Assembly: GCF_002836735.1 (NCBI RefSeq)
Contig: NZ_PJAS01000072.1
Location: 124,001 to 188,000, forward strand
Length of the DNA stretch: 64,000 bases
Direction: 5' to 3'
Source: Psychrobacter sp. 4Bb
GTDB lineage: Bacteria; Pseudomonadota; Gammaproteobacteria; Pseudomonadales; Moraxellaceae
Shown: positions 57,347 to 64,000 of the stretch, one piece after another
Position numbering within the stretch: the stretch's first letter is position 1
Layout: each line of letters starts with the position of its first letter
The notes under the pieces: generated by a model
Told to the model about the DNA's origin: nothing
Databases searched by the model: none
Seen by the model: the letters and a program-made list of their open reading frames with translations, nothing else
Translations under genes and position numbers: made by a program

Positions 57347-58663
57347 CTACTGCTGCACTTTATAGATATGAACCAGACGCCGAAAAGCGACATAAACGAT
57401 AGATAAGCTAAGCAATACCCCAACAGATGAGAACAGGGCAATGGCTACCATATCTGACTCAAAAACGTAAAACCCTATATACAGCGCTGCAGCACGAAAT
57501 ATCACTGCAAAAATCTCTCTAATCAAAAGAAAACGCTGCAAACGCAATGCTGGCAATGCTGCAGTACTCGCACCCGATACCAAGCTGGTCAAAAGCCAAA
57601 TAGAAAGCCACTGCGAATAACTCCCTGCTAGTGCCCACTCTGCGCCAAACACTAAAGAAAAAAGATAATCGCCAAAAACGAATACTGTACCGAAGGGAAC
57701 AATACCAACTACTAATAGAATTACCGTTACTTTTAATAAAAATTGATAAGCTTCTGGTGACTTTGCTGTGATCGCACGCGTAATTTTAGGATAAAAAACC
57801 TCTCCAACAGCTTGCCCTAACAACATCGCTGGTGCACCAAGTACAAGAATAGCCAACGAATACTGCCCAGCAGAAGAAGCACTAAATAGTGATGCTAACA
57901 AGATAGTTGGCAACCCTACTGAAGCAGCATTAAGCATACTCTGTGGCATGCGATATATGGCAAAGTCACGCTGAGATATAGCGGCGTTACGGATACCAAT
58001 CGTGCCAAACCAATTTCGGACATTTAATACACCAATCCTAGGCACACGGAGCATTTGCATTATAAAATTCGTGATCTGCCCTGCTATCGTCAATAAAATA
58101 AGCAACATACCAGAGGGGGCCCACATACCCCCTATCAACTTACTGGTATCTGTCACAAGCTTGCTCTCTACATATGCACGAGCTTTGGCTTTAAACAAAC
58201 CTACCCTGATAGCAGACTGATCAGCAACAGATAGAAACGCGCCAGCCAATAGCGTCAACGGTATGAGATACAACATATATGGTGCACTTTCCATACCCGT
58301 CCATCGTGCCAAATAAACATTGCCGAAATAGACAGCGATGAACGCTATAGCCGCTATAAACAAACTGAGCAATACAGACAATCTGATAATGGCAGCGGCA
58401 TCCTCGTCACTGTCAGGCATCACAATGGCATTGGCATAACCCATGGTCGCAATCGGAGTAATAATACTGATGACTGCGGCAAATGCGGCAGCGATACCAA
58501 AATCTTCAGGACTATATAATCTGGTGAGAAACGGCATAAAGACCATAGCGATTGCCTGACCAGCAGCAATACCGCCGCCAACCATGGCCACATCTCGTAC
58601 AAAGTGACTGGCTTTCAATCGACTGATTACGCTCTGTATCGATAAAAACACTTCAGAGGCCAT
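57347..58663 (-). CDS. wzx: Wzx-type lipid-linked oligosaccharide flippase
   Basis: A polytopic inner-membrane protein of 438 residues with about 12 helices, of the MOP exporter group that flips undecaprenyl-linked repeat units. The N-terminal block DVAMVGGGIAAGQAIAMVFMPFLTRLYSPEDFGIAAAFAAVISI is typical of polysaccharide biosynthesis flippases. The rest is hydrophobic with a loop-rich centre. In this locus it is the only flippase, so it should supply the EpsG-type polymerase with substrate. Confidence 0.92.
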   Translation of the reverse strand: MASEVFLSIQSVISRLKASHFVRDVAMVGGGIAAGQAIAMVFMPFLTRLYSPEDFGIAAAFAAVISIITPIATMGYANAIVMPDSDEDAAAIIRLSVLLSLFIAAIAFIAVYFGNVYLARWTGMESAPYMLYLIPLTLLAGAFLSVADQSAIRVGLFKAKARAYVESKLVTDTSKLIGGMWAPSGMLLILLTIAGQITNFIMQMLRVPRIGVLNVRNWFGTIGIRNAAISQRDFAIYRMPQSMLNAASVGLPTILLASLFSASSAGQYSLAILVLGAPAMLLGQAVGEVFYPKITRAITAKSPEAYQFLLKVTVILLVVGIVPFGTVFVFGDYLFSLVFGAEWALAGSYSQWLSIWLLTSLVSGASTAALPALRLQRFLLIREIFAVIFRAAALYIGFYVFESDMVAIALFSSVGVLLSLSIVYVAFRRLVHIYKVQQ

Positions 58664-58808
58664 TACTCATCATCCAATTTGGTATGTCACAGCATTTATA
58701 TAAATCACCATATCCTAAACAATCTTACCAATAAGTGATTTCATCATCTCTTCAATATCAACCTTATCACCGCTATTTAATACCCTTACTTAGTATCATT
58801 ACTACTAC

Positions 58809-60830
58809 TTAACCGACCACCTCTAACTGCTCTACATCTGTCTTTGTGACATCAGCTTCATCGCCTTCTCGGTAGCCTTCAACGAAGGTCCTAAACTGTG
58901 CTTTCAACCATTCAATATCGTGCCGCTTTGATCTTTCGATAAACTCAAACAAGATAGCTTCGATGTCTTCCAATGGAAAACTATGCTCCATTGCTTGCAT
59001 AATGAGTGGATGAAACGTGGTTTCTATGTTGTCGGCACCAATGATTAACTCTTCATAGAGCTTTTCACCTGGTCTCAATCCAGTAAACACAATTTCGATA
59101 TCACCATTAGGGTTCCTCGCATCTTTTAGCTCGCACCCTGTCAGACGAATCATACGTTTTGCAAGATCCACAATTTTGACGGGCGCACCCATATCAAGCA
59201 CAAATACTTCACCACCGAACGCCATAGCCCCTGCTTGAATAACTAAACTGGCCGCTTCTGGTATGGTCATAAAGTAGCGCGTGATGTCTGGATGGGTGAT
59301 GGTAATCGGACCACCCTGCTCAATTTGTTTGGTGAATAGTGGCACTACGGAGCCTGATGAACCCAAAACGTTGCCGAAACGCACCATACTAAAACACGTA
59401 TGACTGTTGCTTTGGCTCAGTCCTTGGCAGACAAGTTCAGCCAAGCGTTTGGAGGCACCCATGACATTGGTCGGTCGCACTGCTTTGTCAGTAGAGATCA
59501 ATACAAATGTATCAACGTGAGCCTTTATCGCGGCACAGGCACAATGGTAGGTGCCTTTAGTATTATTAATCGTGCCTTCAAATGGATTGGACTCGACAAT
59601 CGGTACATGTTTGTATGCTGCAGCATGATAAATCGTTTTTATATGGTATTTTTCGAATATATTGATTAATTTTTTTTCGTTAGCCACGCTTCCAATGATG
59701 CTGACAATCTCAGTATCTGGATATTCAATATTACTAATGACATTGCTAGTGACGTTACTAGCGACAAGGCTTCTAAGCTCTTGATCGATTGTGTACAAAG
59801 CATATTCAGACTGCTCGTATAACACCAAACATGCAGGTTTATTTTTCATGATTTGTCTGCATAACTCACTTCCAATAGAACCCCCTGCCCCTGTCACGAG
59901 TACGTTTTTACCCATAATGTTTTTTTGGAGGAGCTCAGCAACTGGCTCTACAGTCTCTCTTTCAAGCACATCTAATATATCAACTGGCCGTATATGGCTA
60001 ACTGTTACGATCTCATCAGCAAGCTCTCGTAAGCTTGGTAAATCTTTTAATTTGACAGAAACGCCTGACAGGCTATCCATAATCTGTTTTTTACGACCAC
60101 GGCTCATAGAAGGCATTGCCAAAATCACTTGCGCGACATTTAATTTTTCTATTAACCAAGGTAGCGCATGAGCGGCATATATTTTTTTACCATGTAAATA
60201 AGCCCCTATCAGCTGCGGATCATCATCAATATATGCCACTACATTATATTTATGAGAATGTCTTAAGCTCTCTAATAGCTCTCTACCAGCCGATCCTGCA
60301 CCATAAATAATCACGTTATCGCAGCAACTATCTAGGCGATCTTGATTGTCTGGTTTCTGTAGTCGATTCAGCAACCCACGAATCATTAGCCGACTGTTCC
60401 ATAACCAAATAAAGAATAAGAACAAAAATATGATTGGCGCTGAGCGCGGCATCATTGATACTGGATTCACATAAATGATGAACTGATAAACGATAATAAG
60501 TAATAAAAACAGCTGTAAAACTCGACCCATCGCCGCATCGAAAAACCCTCTAGAGGCGCCTCTATAAAAGCCAATCAGATATAAGCTAACAACAGGTATC
60601 AATGCATAAAAAGCTAATACCGTAAGGCCGATTTGATCATCGACATAACCCTGACGCAATGCCAATGCCGCTACCAAGCAAAGGACAGCAACTGAAAAAT
60701 CGATACCAAATAAGATAGAGCATTTAACAAAGCGTGGTAAAGCTAATAAAAACAGCGTCATACGCCTCGACCATCGATTGAAGTCACTTGGCGTTTGATA
60801 AGCATTGTTAGACTCTGTTTTTATAAACAT
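58809..60830 (-). CDS. WbpM/PglF-type nucleotide-sugar 4,6-dehydratase (CapD-like)
   Basis: Membrane-bound SDR enzyme that converts UDP-GlcNAc to a 4-keto-6-deoxy sugar. I start it at 60830, where AGGTGG lies just upstream; the frame also reads from a GTG at 60839. Four N-terminal helices (about 35-145) are followed by a first nucleotide-binding domain (GAGSAG) and a second with GAGGSIGSELCRQI near 314. The catalytic block STDKAVRPTNVMGASK near 446-461 has Met in place of the usual Tyr of YxxxK, a WbpM/PglF trait. Length 673 fits. It probably supplies the aminotransferase at 46766. Confidence 0.93.
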   Translation of the reverse strand: MFIKTESNNAYQTPSDFNRWSRRMTLFLLALPRFVKCSILFGIDFSVAVLCLVAALALRQGYVDDQIGLTVLAFYALIPVVSLYLIGFYRGASRGFFDAAMGRVLQLFLLLIIVYQFIIYVNPVSMMPRSAPIIFLFLFFIWLWNSRLMIRGLLNRLQKPDNQDRLDSCCDNVIIYGAGSAGRELLESLRHSHKYNVVAYIDDDPQLIGAYLHGKKIYAAHALPWLIEKLNVAQVILAMPSMSRGRKKQIMDSLSGVSVKLKDLPSLRELADEIVTVSHIRPVDILDVLERETVEPVAELLQKNIMGKNVLVTGAGGSIGSELCRQIMKNKPACLVLYEQSEYALYTIDQELRSLVASNVTSNVISNIEYPDTEIVSIIGSVANEKKLINIFEKYHIKTIYHAAAYKHVPIVESNPFEGTINNTKGTYHCACAAIKAHVDTFVLISTDKAVRPTNVMGASKRLAELVCQGLSQSNSHTCFSMVRFGNVLGSSGSVVPLFTKQIEQGGPITITHPDITRYFMTIPEAASLVIQAGAMAFGGEVFVLDMGAPVKIVDLAKRMIRLTGCELKDARNPNGDIEIVFTGLRPGEKLYEELIIGADNIETTFHPLIMQAMEHSFPLEDIEAILFEFIERSKRHDIEWLKAQFRTFVEGYREGDEADVTKTDVEQLEVVG

Positions 60831-60888
60831 AAGATCCACCTACTTAAGTTATGACGCTCGTTTGCCATGGACAATGAACAGTAGCTGA

Positions 60889-63171
60889 CTACGAATTGTG
60901 TCCATAAGCATAATGGTAGTGATAGCTGTACCGGTTCAAGATACTTTGCTGTATGTCATTTAATATGATGCCATCGACTTGTACGTTTACTTTACTCATC
61001 TGTTTAATGGCATAGACCAGCTGACCTTCTACTGAATGATCAAATTTGGTGACGATCAGTACTTTGTCTGCATGCTGTGCCAATACCATGGCGTCTGATG
61101 CAGCCAATATAGGAGGTGCATCAATAACGATATAGTCGTACTTCGTTTTGAGCGCTGTCATCAAATGATTGAACCTCTCTCCTATCAATAACGAAGTCGG
61201 GTTATGCGATGGTCGCCCCCGCGATATAAGGTCGATATGCTCCATACCAGTCGGCTGAATAAAGCTCTCAAGGTTTAACTTAGCCATATCACTATCTAAT
61301 CGAGGCTTATCGGCTGATAGAGTGCTATCTTTATCTTGCAATAAATAATCTGTGAGACCACTGTCTGGATTCATACCAAACATTTTATGCAGCTCTCCTA
61401 AACGCATATCTCCATCGATAATCAGCACTTTTTTGTCAAGCTGTGCAAACACCTCAGATAAATTGGCCGTAATAAAAGACTTACCGACACCTGGACTTTC
61501 TCCGGTGATTAATATGGTCTGAGCGGATTTCTCATCTGCTGTCTTCGTCGTCTTACCAAATAAAAGGTTTGTCCGTAAATTTTTAATTGCTTCATAACTC
61601 AAGCCATTGTGATCAACGTGAGCAAGCATCCGACCAGTATTTTTTTTGTTCCTACCTAGCTTAGATATCGAGGTCGAACGTGGAATCGTTGCAATGACAG
61701 GAATTCCCGTTTTAGACTCTAGATGCTCTGGGTCCTTCACGACATTTCTAATTAAGTTTCTGATTAGAACCAGCATTACCCCAAGTACAGTACCTACGAG
61801 TAGCGCCAACAGCATAATTTGGAATTTGTTTGGTGCAATGGCGTCGAAGGTACTGGTCGGTCGGTCTAGAATACGGGCATAACCAACCTGACCAGCTCTA
61901 ACGATTTTTAGTTGCTCATAGTTTTTGAGCAGCGTGAGGTAAATCTCTCTATTGATAGCTGTATCTTCTGATAGCTTTAAGAACTCTCGCTGTATTTCAG
62001 GCAGTCCTGCGACGGTGCTACCTATCGCTCCTATTCGACTGTTGAGGACTTTTAGTTGCTCATTGATCTGGATGACGAGTGGGTGTTCATTGGTATAGTA
62101 AGTCGTTAGATCGGCTCTCTTTAATTTGAGATCATTAAGCTGCTCATCGATTCGAGACTTTTCATTTAGTAATAGCTCAGCTTCTTTACCTACATCGATG
62201 GTGCCGTGTTTTTTACGAAACTCATTGAACTGAGCTTCAGAGGTGTCTAATTTCTCTTTTAACGCTGGAATCTGCGTCTCCATAAAAGCCAATGTTTTGG
62301 TCGTTTCTTCCGTACCACGAGATTGGTTTTGATCGATATAAGACTGAACTATTTGATCAAGTGTGGTCGTGATTTGCTGTTGGTTTGTGCCTGTCATCGA
62401 CAGCTGAATAATATTGGTTTTATCGCCTTTTTCTTCCACAGACAATGCGCTATTCATTGCATCTGTCGTGGTCTTTAAGGTCTGCTGAGTGATGCCAATA
62501 GGATAACCGTCTGCAGGTAGCTCAGTCACCGTAATGTTAATCTCACCGTTTACCCCATTAAACTGATGCGGCTGACCCAATTGTCCTTTAAAATCATCTA
62601 GTCCATTGCTTAAGACAAATCCTGTGTCAGACTGTGATAGCGTAAAAGACTGGTTTGAATACGCTGGTGACACATCGAACTGATTGATTTTAACCGAACC
62701 GTTTTTTGTGCTCAAAGACACACCATCATTTGTGTTCAACTGAGTGTTAATGCGGTCGTTTGTTATTTTATCGAGATAGCCAATATTAGGATCGGTCAGT
62801 TTGATGTCTAGATGTAGCATATCGACGACTGGCTCTAGTATCATCCGAGACCGTATGAGCTCGGCTTCTGCCTCAGCCTTGCTCACTTCTTCTCCGACCA
62901 ACTCTGAGATGTTTGCACCAAGCGCATCGACTCCTTGGGAATTTTCTTCAATTTGGATCAGCGCATCAGACTTGAAGGTCGGATTAATATAGCGTGTATA
63001 AAAAAATCCTATTAAGAGTCCGATTGCTGCCATGAGCGCTATGACTTTCCAGCCACGCAACAAAACCAAAACCAGCGCTGTTAAGTCGATGTTGTCATTG
63101 TCGTTGTCACCCTTAGGTGTCGATAGGTCTTTTGAATCTATATTATTCATAACCATATACCCATTATTCAA
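60889..63171 (-). CDS. wzc: Wzc-type tyrosine-protein kinase for polysaccharide export
   Basis: Inner-membrane co-polymerase and autokinase of 760 residues. A Wzz-type domain lies between two helices (about 41-58 and 452-471), with a long coiled region at 300-380. The cytosolic BY-kinase domain has Walker A at 557-565 (GESPGVGKS), Walker A' VLIIDGDMR at 582-590 and Walker B IVIDAPP near 681-687. The C-terminus carries five tyrosines at every second position (748, 750, 752, 754, 756), interleaved mostly with histidine. The usual wzb phosphatase gene is not next to it. Which of three nearby ATGs is the start is unclear. Confidence 0.95.
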   Translation of the reverse strand: MNNGYMVMNNIDSKDLSTPKGDNDNDNIDLTALVLVLLRGWKVIALMAAIGLLIGFFYTRYINPTFKSDALIQIEENSQGVDALGANISELVGEEVSKAEAEAELIRSRMILEPVVDMLHLDIKLTDPNIGYLDKITNDRINTQLNTNDGVSLSTKNGSVKINQFDVSPAYSNQSFTLSQSDTGFVLSNGLDDFKGQLGQPHQFNGVNGEINITVTELPADGYPIGITQQTLKTTTDAMNSALSVEEKGDKTNIIQLSMTGTNQQQITTTLDQIVQSYIDQNQSRGTEETTKTLAFMETQIPALKEKLDTSEAQFNEFRKKHGTIDVGKEAELLLNEKSRIDEQLNDLKLKRADLTTYYTNEHPLVIQINEQLKVLNSRIGAIGSTVAGLPEIQREFLKLSEDTAINREIYLTLLKNYEQLKIVRAGQVGYARILDRPTSTFDAIAPNKFQIMLLALLVGTVLGVMLVLIRNLIRNVVKDPEHLESKTGIPVIATIPRSTSISKLGRNKKNTGRMLAHVDHNGLSYEAIKNLRTNLLFGKTTKTADEKSAQTILITGESPGVGKSFITANLSEVFAQLDKKVLIIDGDMRLGELHKMFGMNPDSGLTDYLLQDKDSTLSADKPRLDSDMAKLNLESFIQPTGMEHIDLISRGRPSHNPTSLLIGERFNHLMTALKTKYDYIVIDAPPILAASDAMVLAQHADKVLIVTKFDHSVEGQLVYAIKQMSKVNVQVDGIILNDIQQSILNRYSYHYHYAYGHNS

Positions 63172-63212
63172 TGTTAATCGCTTAATAGCTTTCGCTTAGC
63201 TCCAAGACCCTA

Positions 63213-63242
63213 ACTGCCCTTGACTGCCCTTGACTGCCCTTG
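63213..63242. repeat. three perfect 10-bp tandem repeats between wza and wzc
   Basis: The unit ACTGCCCTTG occurs three times without a gap (63213-63242), followed by a partial copy ACCGCAGTTA. It lies in the 197-base space between wza and wzc. Such short exact repeats can change copy number by slippage. Confidence 0.85.
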
Positions 63243-63368
63243 ACCGCAGTTAGATTGCCCCCTGCCTCATCGCACCTTATAAAATCTATCACTCTACTTC
63301 CTATTCTTATTTCAATTAATCTCAGTATTGAAATTCGAAGCACATCCAGTATTTTCACTAGCTATCAT

Positions 63369-64000
63369 TTATAACCCTGATATCACGTTGATGGCAGAGG
63401 TTGATGGTAGTATCGCGCTAATCACACGATTCCAGCGAGCCAAGCCTGTTGGATCCACATAAAGAATGTCATTGGCTTGCATGTCAAAGCGACTGGCTAA
63501 TGCTAAGCTTGTAATGCTCTGCATATCGACGTAATAAATATTGGTGTACTGGTACTGAGGGTTGTCGCGCACGATATATACTTTGGCTGCATTAGCCGTA
63601 TTGGAATTTAGTCCATTTGACTCACCCAATACATGCGCTAAGCTCAGCCCTTGTTCTGGAATCGCCACTGGCTCAATTTTGCCAAACTCACCCAACACGT
63701 AGACTTTATTGCGGCTTTGGCTATTGACGTGAATAGAATCACCATCCCGCAGATAGATTTGATTGGCAGACAGCCCCATTCTTTGTAGTGACTGCACTCC
63801 TAAGTGGTAGCTGTTGCCCTGACGATTTAGCACAATGTTGTTTGAATCGCCAGTCTCAGTAGTACCACCTGCCATAGATATAGCGCCATATACCGATACC
63901 GGCACATCAGCAATAGCAAACTCACCAGACTGCTTCACCGCACCATCTACGAAAAACTTGCTGCCACGGTAATTGATGATTTTGACTTGAGGATCTGAGT
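63369..64000 (-). CDS. wza: Wza-type polysaccharide export lipoprotein, C-terminal part
   Basis: Only the last 210 codons are in the window; the frame stays open to the right edge, reading ...SDPQVKIINYRGSKFFVDGAVKQSGEF. This matches the Wza/KpsD export family: SLBB-type beta-grasp domains (VSVYGAISMAGGTTETGDSNNIVLNR; KVYVLGEFGKIEPVAIPEQGLSLAHVLGESNGL) and the late FDMQANDILYVDPTGLARWNRVISAILP, which leads into the amphipathic helix that lines the outer-membrane pore. A GTG at 63938 is not the start. Expected partner of Wzc. Confidence 0.92.
   Translation of the reverse strand, partial: SDPQVKIINYRGSKFFVDGAVKQSGEFAIADVPVSVYGAISMAGGTTETGDSNNIVLNRQGNSYHLGVQSLQRMGLSANQIYLRDGDSIHVNSQSRNKVYVLGEFGKIEPVAIPEQGLSLAHVLGESNGLNSNTANAAKVYIVRDNPQYQYTNIYYVDMQSITSLALASRFDMQANDILYVDPTGLARWNRVISAILPSTSAINVISGL

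Noticed and set aside
63369..63938. Wza read as a full 189-residue protein starting at 63938
   Set aside because: The 'start' is an internal GTG; the frame continues upstream to the window edge with clear Wza-type sequence.

Overview
The window looks like a chromosomal stretch from a Gammaproteobacterium of the family Moraxellaceae, most likely Psychrobacter. This rests on remembered gene order and protein style, not on a database search. The DNA is moderately AT-rich. About 55 genuine protein genes and two tRNA genes are present. Most genes run on the minus strand. I saw no rRNA, CRISPR array, prophage or insertion sequence.

Layout: (1) 0.3-12 kb holds a small membrane protein, the tRNA-modifying methyltransferase cmoM, a three-gene ferric-iron ABC importer (fbpA-fbpB-fbpC) with a candidate Fur box over its promoter, rsmE-waaA, a SEL1-repeat membrane protein and a cardiolipin synthase. 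(2) 12.1-12.5 kb is a tRNA-Val/tRNA-Asp unit with a clear promoter and terminator. (3) 12.5-19.5 kb is a molybdenum block: moeA, moaA, moaB/mog, mobA, moaC, moaD, moaE, modA, modB, all in one direction. It makes molybdopterin cofactor and imports molybdate, but no modC ATPase is present. (4) 19.9-25.7 kb carries cell-wall genes: an MltB-type lytic transglycosylase, a catalytically degenerate NlpD-like protein, surE, a small exported protein of unknown role and a DacC-type carboxypeptidase. (5) 25.9-27.8 kb is a hybrid-like sensor kinase whose C-terminal receiver-like domain lacks a clear phospho-acceptor. (6) 28-38.8 kb is the conserved housekeeping series ndk-rlmN-pilF-rodZ-ispG-hisS-yfgM-bamB-der. 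(7) 39.3-46.5 kb holds an LprI-like protein, purA-hisZ, a DUF2237 protein, corA, psiE and folD.

(8) From 46.8 kb to the right edge is a Wzx/Wzy-type extracellular polysaccharide locus read right to left: wza (cut by the window edge), wzc, a WbpM/PglF-type 4,6-dehydratase, wzx, a GT2, a QueC-like PP-loop protein, a pyruvyl transferase, a GT2, a GT4, an EpsG-type polymerase, a GT2, a PglA-like GT4, a PglC-like initiating phosphoglycosyl transferase and a DegT-type aminotransferase. Dehydratase, aminotransferase, PglC-like and PglA-like enzymes together suggest a repeat unit that begins on a diamino-trideoxy sugar of the bacillosamine kind. The expected acetyltransferase (PglD/WeeI) and the phosphatase Wzb are not visible.

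The most novel item is the PP-loop protein at 55078-56268. It carries a QueC-type zinc cysteine motif and an altered PP-loop (SGGVDA), and it sits translationally linked to glycosyltransferases. Its role is unknown; modification of a sugar substituent is the most natural guess. Other items to check are a 123-bp element with 17-bp inverted ends between fbpA and fbpB, large perfect inverted repeats upstream of dacC and purA, three 21-bp tandem repeats between ispG and rodZ, and the missing modC.
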